Part shown: positions 9,248 to 21,719 of the stretch, piece after piece
Position numbering within the stretch: position 1 is the stretch's first letter
Layout of the letters: every line of letters begins with the position of its first letter
Assembly (NCBI RefSeq): GCF_002742445.1
Contig: NZ_NJNQ01000002.1
Coordinates: 62,001-126,000 of the forward strand
Length of the DNA: 64,000 bases
Source: Bifidobacterium sp. N4G05
GTDB taxonomy: Bacteria; Actinomycetota; Actinomycetes; Actinomycetales; Bifidobacteriaceae
Reading direction: 5' to 3'
Position numbers and translations under genes: made by a program
The notes under the pieces: model-generated
What the model was told of the DNA's origin: nothing
The model's input: the letters and a program-made list of their open reading frames with translations, nothing else
The model's database searches: none

Positions 9248-10225
9248 TCACTGCTTGACTGCACCAGCCGAAAGGCCAGACTGCCAGTACTTCTGCAGGA
9301 ACATGAATGCGATGATCAACGGAGCAACTGCAATGAGGCAGCCGGTGACAATATAGTTGTTCGGAATCTGACCGTCCGCAGTACCTTCGGCACCCATCTT
9401 CAACCACATGTTCAAACCGACCGTCATCGGGTAATCGTTGGTATCGGAGAGCATGATCAGCGGCAGGAAGTAGTTGTTCCAGACACCGACCAGCGTGAAC
9501 AGCAGTACAGTGACGAATCCTGGAGACAATAGCGGGAAGGCAACCTTCCAGAAGATGGTCCAAGAATTTGCGCCATCGAGCTTAGCCGCTTCAAGGAGAG
9601 AAGTAGGCACCGATGTCTGCGCATAAATAATCATCAGGTACAGGCCGAACGGCGTGGCCAGCTGCGGAATAATCACTGCCCATGGGGTACCAACCAGACC
9701 AATCTTCGAGTACATGAGGAACAGCGGGACAGAGATGACCGTGGCCGGAATGGACATGAATGCCAAAGTTATCGCCAGCAGACTATTACGGCCGGGGAAC
9801 CGCATTGTAGCAATGGCGTAACCTGCGAGAGTGGCGATGATAGTGGCACCAAATCCGGCGACAACTGCATACATCACCGTGTTAAGCAACCACCGCGCAT
9901 ATGTACCATGCTGATATGCAAGAGTTTCCTGAACATTCTGCCAGAACACATTCTTGTCATCGAACCATAGACCAAAGGAGCTAAACATGCCCTCGTTGGT
10001 CTTTGTTGCAGAGAAGAACACCCAAAGCAACGGCACGAGGCAGTAGATGACCATCATAGCCATAATGATGTGCAGCAGCCAGTTGAGCACACGCTGCTTG
10101 CCGGTCAGCTTTGGAGCTGCCTCACGCTGCTGCATACGCTTATAGCGTTGGCTTGCCTTGAGCGCCAGCTTGGCGTCTCTGCGCTGCAGCGACTTGGAAC
10201 GTGGTTTTGCACTTGCTTCACTCAT
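9248..10225 (-). CDS. ABC sugar transporter permease (MalG-like)
   Basis: A 325-residue inner-membrane permease of the carbohydrate uptake (CUT1) family with six predicted membrane segments. After a basic N-terminal tail the first is near residues 50-72. The cytoplasmic EAA loop, which contacts the ATPase, reads EAAKLDGANSWTIFWKVAFP. The start at 10225 shares one base with the stop of the other permease (TGATG), with GGGAG upstream, so the two are translationally coupled. An upstream Met at 10240 is less favoured. No ATP-binding subunit is encoded nearby; bifidobacterial CUT1 importers generally share one encoded elsewhere. Confidence 0.93.
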   Translation of the reverse strand: MSEASAKPRSKSLQRRDAKLALKASQRYKRMQQREAAPKLTGKQRVLNWLLHIIMAMMVIYCLVPLLWVFFSATKTNEGMFSSFGLWFDDKNVFWQNVQETLAYQHGTYARWLLNTVMYAVVAGFGATIIATLAGYAIATMRFPGRNSLLAITLAFMSIPATVISVPLFLMYSKIGLVGTPWAVIIPQLATPFGLYLMIIYAQTSVPTSLLEAAKLDGANSWTIFWKVAFPLLSPGFVTVLLFTLVGVWNNYFLPLIMLSDTNDYPMTVGLNMWLKMGAEGTADGQIPNNYIVTGCLIAVAPLIIAFMFLQKYWQSGLSAGAVKQ

Positions 10226-11136
10226 CACTTGTTCTCCCACTTATTGCCAATGACCTTCACAACTGCGACAAGACCCATAACGATGACACCAATCACCAAG
10301 GAGACAGCTGCAGCGTAGTTGAGGTTCTGGCCGTTGAACGCAAGGTTATATGCGTAGAGATTCGGCGTGTAGTTACTGGTGATCACATTCGGCGCGGAAT
10401 TCATCAAGATGCTCGGTTCGTTGAACAACTGAAGCGTGCCAATCACCGAGAAGAGCACGGTCATCATAATGGATCCCTTAATCTGCGGAATCTTTACCGA
10501 CCATGCGATACGCAGCTCGGATGCGCCATCGATACGAGCGGATTCGTATAGCTCGTTCGGAATGCCGATCAGTGCAGAATAATAAATCAGCATGTTGTAG
10601 CCAAGAGAACACCAAGTGCAGATGTTTGCGATGGCGAACAGCATAAGCTTTTCAGAAAGCATGTTCGGCGCAGTGGCCCCAATCATAGATGCAATCTGAC
10701 CGACAAGGCCATACTTGTCGCCGTAAATGTATCCCCACATCAGTGCTGCGATGACGCCTGGGACGGCATAAGGCAGGAACAGCAGGATTCGCGGCACTGC
10801 GATATGGCGGATTCTCTGGGAATCCAGAATGAGCGCCGCCACAAGGGAGAGGATCAAATTGAGAGGAATCTGAATCGCCGCATAAATCAGCACTCTTCTG
10901 AAACCGCTCCACAGCGCTTCATCCTTAAATGCAGCTATGAAGTTATCGAAGCCCGCGAATGTGGTGCCGCCGAGAAGGGACTGCTTGAAGAAGCTGAGAT
11001 AAAGCGCGTAGAACATCGGGATGATCATGCCGAATAGGAAGACCAACACGTATGGAAGACAATACAATATGCCTATGTACTCGCGCTTCGGCTTGCGCAT
11101 CCCGGAAGTATCCGGTTTCGCCGTTGCATTTGTCAT
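10225..11136 (-). CDS. ABC sugar transporter permease (MalF-like)
   Basis: A 303-residue permease and first gene of the transporter/fucose operon. Membrane segments begin with YIGILYCLPYVLVFLFGMII, and the EAA loop reads ESARIDGASELRIAWSVKIP. The ATG at 11136 is preceded by a purine-rich stretch (AAGAAAGAG). An upstream in-frame extension to 11205 lacks homology-like sequence and would shorten the leader. The promoter at 11220-11248 drives it, leaving a leader of about 80 bases. It forms the membrane channel with the MalG-like partner. Confidence 0.92.
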   Translation of the reverse strand: MTNATAKPDTSGMRKPKREYIGILYCLPYVLVFLFGMIIPMFYALYLSFFKQSLLGGTTFAGFDNFIAAFKDEALWSGFRRVLIYAAIQIPLNLILSLVAALILDSQRIRHIAVPRILLFLPYAVPGVIAALMWGYIYGDKYGLVGQIASMIGATAPNMLSEKLMLFAIANICTWCSLGYNMLIYYSALIGIPNELYESARIDGASELRIAWSVKIPQIKGSIMMTVLFSVIGTLQLFNEPSILMNSAPNVITSNYTPNLYAYNLAFNGQNLNYAAAVSLVIGVIVMGLVAVVKVIGNKWENK

Positions 11137-11219
11137 AGTTTTTCTCTTTCTTCTTAACCCGTCTGAATGAGCCTGCCAACAACATCGTTGCCATTGCCGT
11201 TTCATCCATCGGTACGTTC

Positions 11220-11248
11220 AATATACAAGGTTCTGCAAAAAAGAGCAA
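11220..11248 (-). promoter_or_regulatory. Predicted promoter of the fucosyl-oligosaccharide operon
   Basis: Reading the minus strand, TTGCTC (-35), a 17-base spacer and TATATT (-10) lie 84 bases before the first permease start. The spacing is ideal and the -10 is near consensus. A palindromic candidate operator lies just upstream at 11270. Confidence 0.6.
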
Positions 11249-11269
11249 ATAAAACTTCGCTGCGCGTGG

Positions 11270-11280
11270 CGAAATTTTCT
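11270..11280. promoter_or_regulatory. Candidate LacI operator, copy 1
   Basis: CGAAATTTTCT matches the palindrome CGAAA-N-TTTCG with one mismatch. It is embedded in a wider imperfect inverted repeat (AAAACTTCGC ... GCGAAATTTT, 11251-11279). It sits upstream of the operon -35 element. A second perfect copy lies at 11431 next to lacI. Confidence 0.5.
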
Positions 11281-11430
11281 TTATCTTGTTTTTCCACCTT
11301 AAAAAGGGCTTTATTGCAACGATATATGCATATCATGCCCATCAAGAAAACAGCGGGCAATCGATGTTCGCGACACCCATTTCCGCTATATAGGTAGCAA
11401 CACGCCGATAAAAAATCTATTCTAAAGTAA

Positions 11431-11441
11431 CGAAAATTTCG
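11431..11441. promoter_or_regulatory. Candidate LacI operator, copy 2 (perfect palindrome)
   Basis: CGAAAATTTCG is a perfect CGAAA-N-TTTCG inverted repeat 51 bases before the lacI start. TATTCT and TATAGG, possible -10 elements of lacI, follow directly. Occupancy here would autoregulate lacI, and together with copy 1 (161 bases away) it could loop the shared divergent control region. Confidence 0.5.
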
Positions 11442-11492
11442 CTATTCTATAGGTAACGTTTTTGCAGCGTCGCGTACGAAAAGAGAAGGGTC

Positions 11493-12536
11493 ATGACCAC
11501 GATCAAAACAACAAACAGACCGAAGGTCTCCGATATCGCCCAAGCGGCGGGAGTATCCCCCGCCACCGTGTCCAAGGTCATCAACGGCCGTGATGGAGTC
11601 TCCGACGAGACCCGCGATAGGGTGGAACTGCTCCTCGAGGAAGCCGGGTTCCGTAAAAAACTTCCCACAACCAAAACCATGCGGTCAATCGAACTGGTCG
11701 TCAGCGAAATGACCAACAACGGATCCATGGAGATGGTCAAGGAGACAACTTCATACGCCAGAGAGTTTGGCATCGGCATCACCGTAAGCTGCGCCAGACC
11801 GGATTCCGAGGAATACTCAACAAGAAACGAGGCCAGCAGCTGTCTCCGTAACGCCATCGAACGCAACCCACTAGGCGTCATACTTCTCTTATCAAATATC
11901 TCATCGGCCGAGGAATCGCTACTGCAGACGAGGAACATCCCATATGTAATTGTCGATCCGGTCGGCCAGGTCTCCGCTGACGCATTGGGGGTGGGCATTG
12001 ATAACTGGACCGGAGGAATGCTCGCCACGCAATATCTCATATCATTAGGGCACCGACGAATCGCCGTCATCACCGGCCCCACCAATTCACAATCCTCGCA
12101 AGCGCGACTTAGCGGATACATGGCGGCGCTGCAGAAAAACGGCATCAGCGCGGATCCGCATCTCATCAAGGTTGGCGACTACGTATCCGACAAGGCATAC
12201 AAGGCGGCATGCGATCTCCTGGAAATGAGGGAGCAGGACCGACCGACCGCTATCTTCGCGTTCAACGATCTCGGCGCGATCAACGTCTATCGCGCCGCCC
12301 GACAGCACAGCATCAGTCTGCCCGAACAGTTATCGATCATCGGTTTCGACGATGTCTATCCTGCGGCAAGCATGTGTCCATCCCTGACGACCATCAGGCA
12401 GCCATTCGATCTCATCGCCAGACAATGCATCGATCTGATTCTCGAAGCGCGGGAAGGAAAGGTAGACCAGAATTACTTCATTCTTCCCACACAGCTCGTC
12501 GAACGTGAAAGCTGCACATCGCCATCACTGCTGTAA
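11493..12536 (+). CDS. LacI-family transcriptional regulator of the fucose locus
   Basis: A 347-residue repressor-type protein. The N-terminal helix-turn-helix VSDIAQAAGVSPATVSKVIN (residues 12-31) ends in the hinge region. The periplasmic-binding-like effector domain includes GHRRIAVITGP and FDDVYPAASMCPSLTTI, the last typical of the C-terminal dimer region. It is divergently oriented from the transporter operon across the control region, so it most likely represses that operon and responds to a fucosylated ligand or fucose. The ATG at 11493 follows AGAAGG closely. The ligand is inferred. Confidence 0.93.
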   Translation: MTTIKTTNRPKVSDIAQAAGVSPATVSKVINGRDGVSDETRDRVELLLEEAGFRKKLPTTKTMRSIELVVSEMTNNGSMEMVKETTSYAREFGIGITVSCARPDSEEYSTRNEASSCLRNAIERNPLGVILLLSNISSAEESLLQTRNIPYVIVDPVGQVSADALGVGIDNWTGGMLATQYLISLGHRRIAVITGPTNSQSSQARLSGYMAALQKNGISADPHLIKVGDYVSDKAYKAACDLLEMREQDRPTAIFAFNDLGAINVYRAARQHSISLPEQLSIIGFDDVYPAASMCPSLTTIRQPFDLIARQCIDLILEAREGKVDQNYFILPTQLVERESCTSPSLL

Positions 12537-12765
12537 CATGCAACGGCACTCAGAATCAGCTTCCGCGAAGCACCCATGCATATGCAATCCACCTCTGTCA
12601 CAAGCATTTACTTCTGTTTACCAGATGAAAATACAAAAGAAGCGACGAAACCGGCGAAACCCCGCACCAGAGGGATGCTTACAATGAAGCCACAACGGAA
12701 CAAACGGCTCCACACGAAGCATGAACCAACAAACGAAACGACGAGCCGCGTGAAAGGAAGAAAAA
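12537..12765. other. Intergenic leader before the 40-residue ORF
   Basis: No gene of normal length is visible. TACAAT at 12680-12685 could be a -10 element for the small ORF, but no good -35 is seen. GAAACC/CGAAAC motifs recur between 12645 and 12745. Confidence 0.3.
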
Positions 12766-12888
12766 ATGCAGAACAACACCTTCGACCAGATCGCCAACGC
12801 CAACACCGTTTCCATGGATGCCGGCCTCAGCCAGTTCGCCTTCGCCAAGGCCTCCTCCACCTTGTTTAAGAAGGCTTTCAGCAAGTAA
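12766..12888 (+). CDS. Small 40-residue peptide of unknown function
   Basis: I do not recognise this ORF. ATG at 12766 is preceded by AAAGGAAG at ideal spacing, and the frame uses GC-rich, bifidobacteria-like codons (AAC, ACC, TTC, GCC, AAG) before TAA at 12888. A strong hairpin starts 30 bases later. The peptide has a polar N-terminal half (MQNNTFDQIANANTV) and a cationic, Phe/Ala/Lys-rich tail (FAKASSTLFKKAFSK). It has no Cys, so it is not a lanthipeptide. A leaderless bacteriocin, secreted signal, toxin or regulatory peptide would all fit; none can be shown. No modification or export gene adjoins it. Confidence 0.55.
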   Translation: MQNNTFDQIANANTVSMDAGLSQFAFAKASSTLFKKAFSK

Positions 12889-12917
12889 GATTCCATAAAA
12901 GTCTTTATCAAACGCCT

Positions 12918-12954
12918 CGGCTGCTGTGATGAACCGGTCCAGCAGCCGAGGCGT
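12918..12954. terminator. Bidirectional terminator-like hairpin between the small ORF and the reductase
   Basis: CCTCGGCTGCTG and CAGCAGCCGAGG form a 12-bp perfect stem with a 13-base loop in the gap between a plus-strand ORF and the convergent minus-strand reductase gene. The T-tracts on both sides are weak. Confidence 0.65.
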
Positions 12955-13001
12955 TCCCATATACCTTGGACCGTCCGGCGACAAATCGAAACAAATCGTA
13001 T

Positions 13002-14768
13002 TTACGCGCCAACCAATTCGAGCATCTGCGGAATGCTCTTCTTGCCGAACTCGACCCGCTGCGTGCCGTCGGCCCGTGTGATGACGATGCAGGGCACGCT
13101 CATCGCACCATAATGGTCCCTAAGCTCGGGGAAGTGCGCAACATCGTAGGCCTCGGCGCGCACGGCCGGGTTCAGCGAGGCGATGCGCTGGGAAGCAAGC
13201 ACGGTCTCCGGACACATCATGCAGGTGAGCGAGACGAGAATCATGATATTCAGCGGGCTTGCAATGGACTTTGCCCGTTCGATCAGATCATCGCCCAACG
13301 GCTGACCGGGACCGGCCGCGTTGTACAGGCCCAGCACGAACGAATTGAATTCATGGCCGGAGGGCACGCCATGGAAGGCGAGGCCGGTCGGCTTGCCATC
13401 CACCACCATGCGCACGCATGGACGTGCTGCCGGCAACACGTGTTCCACGTCGAATACCGCACGCCCCGTATCATCCTTCTCGTACTCACCATCGACCACT
13501 ACCGATTTCAGCTTGCCATCGGATAACGCGACCATCGCATCAATGAATCCCCGCAGTTCCGTGGACAGCGGCGTATCATCCAGTTTCAAAGCAAGCGTGA
13601 CCGGGCGAGACATACGGTTAAAGACCACGTTGAGCTGCTGTTTGGTGGTGTCGGAGAACAATTCGCCGGGCTTCCTGACGGCGTTTGCTGCGTCAGCGGC
13701 ATCGGTGCTGCGTTTGACGGGTGCCGGTGCGGGCGTGGTGTCAGCCAACGAGGCGACATCTGTCTTCGCCGTGGACTGCTCGTAGACGCAAGAGGTCGGG
13801 CGCTGTGGTATCAAACCGGTTTTCTCGCTCATCCGCTTGGCATACCGTTCCAACTCCACCGCGGCAATAGCACCATCGGCGGTGGCAGTAACAACTTGCC
13901 GCAGGTTTTTGGCCCGCAGATCACCGGCCGCATACACGCCCGGCACCGATGTTTCGAGATAGCCGTGCGTGACCACGTAACCATAATCGTCCAGTTCCAC
14001 CACGCCGCGCACCAGATTCGTGGCGGGCACATATCCCGCGAACACGAACACGCCGAACGTGCCACCGTCAGCAGGTTTCCACGTTTCGGTCTGGCCGGTG
14101 GCCCGGTTCAGGATCGTAGCTTCACGCAAACCGCCTTGACCGGCAGTGACGCCTTGCAGCTCGACTTGGTAACGCACGTCGATTTTTGGATTGTTTTTGG
14201 CTGCGGCGGCCACCGTGGCGTCGCAAGTAAAATCCTGTTCCCGCACGAGAACGGTGACTTTGGAGGCGTATGTGGTCAGGAACACGGATTCCTCGGCTGC
14301 TGCGAACCCTCCTCCGACCACCAGTACTTCCTTGCCGGTGAAGAATTCGCCATCGCAGGTAGCACAGTAGGCCACACCGCGGCCAGCGTATTCGGATTCC
14401 CCTTCGAACCCTAGTTTGCGTGGGCTGGCGCCGGTGGCGATGAGAATACCGAAAGTCTTTAAGTCGCCGCGTGAAGTATGCACGGTTTTAACGTCGCCAT
14501 GCACGTCGAGGCCGATGGCTTCGGCGGAAAGGAATTCAGCGCCGAAGTCCTGCGCCTGTTGACGCATGGTCTGGGTAAGCTCACGGCCAGTGGTGCGGCC
14601 GACACCCGGATAGTTGACCACCTCATTGGTGATGGTGATCTGTCCGCCGAAATCGTCTTTCTCGAGAATCAGCACGCGATATCGGGCGCGGGCCAGATAC
14701 AATCCCGCCGTCAGACCAGCGGGACCGCCGCCGACAACTATGACATCATACAAATCATTTCGAGACAT
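13002..14768 (-). CDS. Thioredoxin-reductase-like flavoprotein with C-terminal AhpF-type thioredoxin domain
   Basis: It is predicted to pass electrons from NAD(P)H through FAD and two disulfides to AhpC, detoxifying peroxide. Residues 1-315 are a TrxB module: FAD motif VVGGGPAGL (11-19), redox pair C135-C138 in CATCDG, NAD(P) motif VVGGGFAAAEE (150-160) and the AGDLRAKN FAD motif near 281. A Pro/Ala-rich linker (about 340-365) leads to a two-part thioredoxin-fold domain with a second redox pair C516-C519 (CMMCP). In enteric AhpF the equivalent domain is N-terminal, so the order here is reversed. AAGGG lies 7 bases before the ATG. It sits downstream of ahpC. The 588-residue length fits one intact fusion. 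Confidence 0.93.
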   Translation of the reverse strand: MSRNDLYDVIVVGGGPAGLTAGLYLARARYRVLILEKDDFGGQITITNEVVNYPGVGRTTGRELTQTMRQQAQDFGAEFLSAEAIGLDVHGDVKTVHTSRGDLKTFGILIATGASPRKLGFEGESEYAGRGVAYCATCDGEFFTGKEVLVVGGGFAAAEESVFLTTYASKVTVLVREQDFTCDATVAAAAKNNPKIDVRYQVELQGVTAGQGGLREATILNRATGQTETWKPADGGTFGVFVFAGYVPATNLVRGVVELDDYGYVVTHGYLETSVPGVYAAGDLRAKNLRQVVTATADGAIAAVELERYAKRMSEKTGLIPQRPTSCVYEQSTAKTDVASLADTTPAPAPVKRSTDAADAANAVRKPGELFSDTTKQQLNVVFNRMSRPVTLALKLDDTPLSTELRGFIDAMVALSDGKLKSVVVDGEYEKDDTGRAVFDVEHVLPAARPCVRMVVDGKPTGLAFHGVPSGHEFNSFVLGLYNAAGPGQPLGDDLIERAKSIASPLNIMILVSLTCMMCPETVLASQRIASLNPAVRAEAYDVAHFPELRDHYGAMSVPCIVITRADGTQRVEFGKKSIPQMLELVGA

Positions 14769-14804
14769 AATGAATCCCTTCGCGCCTTAATCTGTCTGTT
14801 CAAG

Positions 14805-14833
14805 GGGTTGCCCGGAGGTTCTCCGGACAACCC
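14805..14833 (-). terminator. Hairpin between ahpC and the reductase gene
   Basis: In the minus-strand RNA a 13-bp stem (GGGTTGTCCGGAG with CTCCGGGCAACCC, one G-U pair) closes a 3-base loop. On the other strand the same position is a C-A mismatch, so the hairpin belongs to the ahpC-reductase transcript. The T-tract is poor, so it may only reduce read-through. Confidence 0.55.
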
Positions 14834-14870
14834 GTCGGATTAGATTGACAATCCGTCCGTCAAATAACGA

Positions 14871-15437
14871 TCACAGTTGGCCAACAAGATCGAGGCTAGG
14901 TTCGATGGTGTCCTCGCCCGGAGTCCAGTTGGCTGGGCAGACCTGATCGCCATGCTCGTGGACGAACTGAGAGGCTTGCACACGACGTAGTAGTTCTTCG
15001 GCATTGCGTCCTACGTTGGAGGAGATGACTTCATAGGCCACGACCTTGCCTTCGGGGCTCACGATGAAGTCACCGCGTTCGGCCATACCATCAACTTCGT
15101 TGTAGGTGTCGAGATCTTTAGCCAAGAGAGCGGTCGGGTCAGCAAGCATCGGATATTGAATCTTGGCGATCTTTTCATTGGCGTCATGCCATGCCTTGTG
15201 TACGAAGTGGGTATCGCAGGAGACGGAGTAGACCTCGCATCCAATTTCCTTGAACTTGGCGTAGTTGCGGGCCAGATCCTCAAGCTCAGTTGGGCACACG
15301 AAGGTGAAATCAGCCGGGTAGAAGAAAAACAGGGACCAGTGGCCGAGCACATCAGCCTTAGTCACCTCATGGAACTCGTCGTTCTGGAACGCGTTCACCT
15401 TAAAATCGGTCAGTTCATGCTGTAGAAGAGTCATCAT
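14871..15437 (-). CDS. ahpC: Peroxiredoxin AhpC (typical 2-Cys)
   Basis: It reduces hydrogen peroxide and organic hydroperoxides using electrons from the adjacent reductase. The 188-residue protein has the peroxidatic Cys C48 in FYPADFTFVCPTE and the resolving Cys in DQVCPANW near the C-terminus. It lacks a long C-terminal YF extension. Two consecutive ATGs start the gene (15437 and 15434). AAAGGA is better spaced for the second, so the mature start may be one residue later. It is the first gene of a two-gene peroxide-defence unit. Confidence 0.96.
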   Translation of the reverse strand: MMTLLQHELTDFKVNAFQNDEFHEVTKADVLGHWSLFFFYPADFTFVCPTELEDLARNYAKFKEIGCEVYSVSCDTHFVHKAWHDANEKIAKIQYPMLADPTALLAKDLDTYNEVDGMAERGDFIVSPEGKVVAYEVISSNVGRNAEELLRRVQASQFVHEHGDQVCPANWTPGEDTIEPSLDLVGQL

Positions 15438-15656
15438 CGGTCCTTTCGCTGATTGTCAATCATCAGGCTTCTGCCGTTCTCCATCGTAACGTGATTGTCT
15501 GGAACCCGCGCGGGCGTAACGCGTGAGCCTCATCACATCATTACTAACAGTCACGCTGACGGACCATGCGATACAAAGGTGCCGCGAAATAAAAAACTCC
15601 TGCATGCCACGGGGAGCAAGGACCGGGAGACGGATGAAAAGGGGACGCGAGCGGAT

Positions 15657-15703
15657 AAAAAAAAACGGGGGTTCCCGGAGCGTGACGCTCGACGGGAACC
15701 CCC
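15657..15703 (-). terminator. rRNA operon terminator
   Basis: GGGGGTTCCCG and CGGGAACCCCC form an 11-bp stem just beyond the 5S gene, and nine T residues follow in the minus-strand transcript. A short inner GAGCGTGACGCTC arm extends the stem. This is the strongest intrinsic terminator in the window. Confidence 0.92.
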
Positions 15704-15713
15704 TCAAGTAGAA

Positions 15714-15831
15714 TGCGGCGGCGCGCTACTCTCCCACACCCTCTCGAGTGCAGTACCATCGCCGCAGCCAGGCCTTAGCTTCCGGGTTCGGAAAGGGACC
15801 GGGCGTCTCACCTGGGCCATGACCACCGCAA
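15714..15831 (-). rRNA. rrf: 5S ribosomal RNA
   Basis: The minus strand begins TTGCGGTGGTCATGGCC and ends near GCGCGCCGCCGCA, with internal CCGAACCCGGAAGCTAAG, a 5S hallmark. Ends are estimated from helix I pairing (TGCGGTGG with CCGCCGCA) and may be off by a few bases. It lies about 190 bases after the 23S gene. Confidence 0.95.
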
Positions 15832-16023
15832 AACCAATGTAACGGCCAACCACAAGGATCGGCCGGCAACGGAACCGACCACGATTCCGATCGTGGCGGT
15901 CCGGGAACCGGACAACGGACGCAAGCAAACGCCTTACCAGTATCGTCGTCGTGACCACAAGAAACAGCATTCCTTGCCATCCAACGAGAAACCACCACAG
16001 GACGAGACCCAACCCAACAGGGT

Positions 16024-21079
<5,056 letters not shown>

Positions 21080-21270
21080 AACCTTTCATGAAGAGAACCA
21101 ACATGTGACTCTCAAAAATAAAGAAACCGACATCCGTTTATAAGGAAAACGGACTGTCCGCAAAAACCCCGTCCCGTTTGACCGGCCTCCCGGCACCCAC
21201 GCCAAACACGCGGGCCGTAAGACGGACTGGCAATCATTGACTATAAAGAAGTAGTACAAATACGCTTTTG

Positions 21271-21287
21271 AGTTCTCAAACCACCAC
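21271..21287 (-). promoter_or_regulatory. 16S leader BoxA-like antitermination element
   Basis: GGTTTGAGAACTCAAAAGCG on the minus strand resembles actinobacterial rRNA leader BoxA sequences. The 17-mer is repeated in the 16S-23S spacer. It lies about 190 bases before 16S. Confidence 0.7.
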
Positions 21288-21632
21288 CACTCACCCACCT
21301 CAGGGAACCCCAGCCGGGGAACCACTCGCTGAGCGGCAGCAAGAGATAAACCTACAGCACAACGGCCGGCAACGCAAATCGGACATCCACGAACACCACG
21401 AAAACCATTGCAAACACTGGACTCCACCGGCGTGTCGAAAACACGGGAAAAGCGGGCAAGGAACACCATCGCGCGGCAAAAGACCGTCGGAAAAACCTCA
21501 AAACACCCCACCGCAAGCCAACATCCGGGCGTGTCGCAACCGCAGTGAGTGAATGAGCGTGGCCGAAGGACAAATACACGACATCCAGCGGGGAAACAAC
21601 ACGACTACGCGTGGCACACATTCAGCAGCGTC

Positions 21633-21689
21633 AATTCGCCCATCCAACTTGCGTTGCGCCATCCAGCTTGTGTCTTGCCGCCCAACTTG
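21633..21689. repeat. Three degenerate 19-bp direct repeats upstream of the rRNA operon
   Basis: CCATCCAACTTG, CCATCCAGCTTG and CGCCCAACTTG end at 21651, 21670 and 21689, an exact 19-bp period. They lie just after the exonuclease stop and upstream of the presumed rRNA promoter. Function unknown. Confidence 0.55.
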
Positions 21690-21719
21690 CGAGACACTCC
21701 GCCCACCAGCACCTACCGT

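Larger units (their letters stand above)
11137..11492. promoter_or_regulatory. Divergent control region between the fucose operon and lacI
   Basis: This is a 356-base AT-rich gap with no convincing gene. It holds the operon promoter, both palindromic operator candidates, a GATATATGCATATC-like palindromic stretch near 11320, and paired CTATATAGGTAGC / CTATTCTATAGGTAAC sequences near 11387 and 11442. Confidence 0.7.
21080..21719 (-). promoter_or_regulatory. rRNA operon leader and promoter region
   Basis: A 640-base gene-free stretch between the exonuclease stop and 16S. It holds a BoxA-like leader element (21271-21287) and, further upstream, a possible promoter: TTGCGT (-35, 21372-21377), 17 bases, TAGGTT (-10, 21349-21354) on the minus strand. 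A triple 19-bp repeat lies at 21633-21689. The promoter call is weak; the leader role is firm. Confidence 0.6.

Noticed and set aside
15438-15460. TTGACA on the minus strand just upstream of ahpC as its -35 box
   Set aside because: The matching -10 would fall on the ahpC start codon itself.
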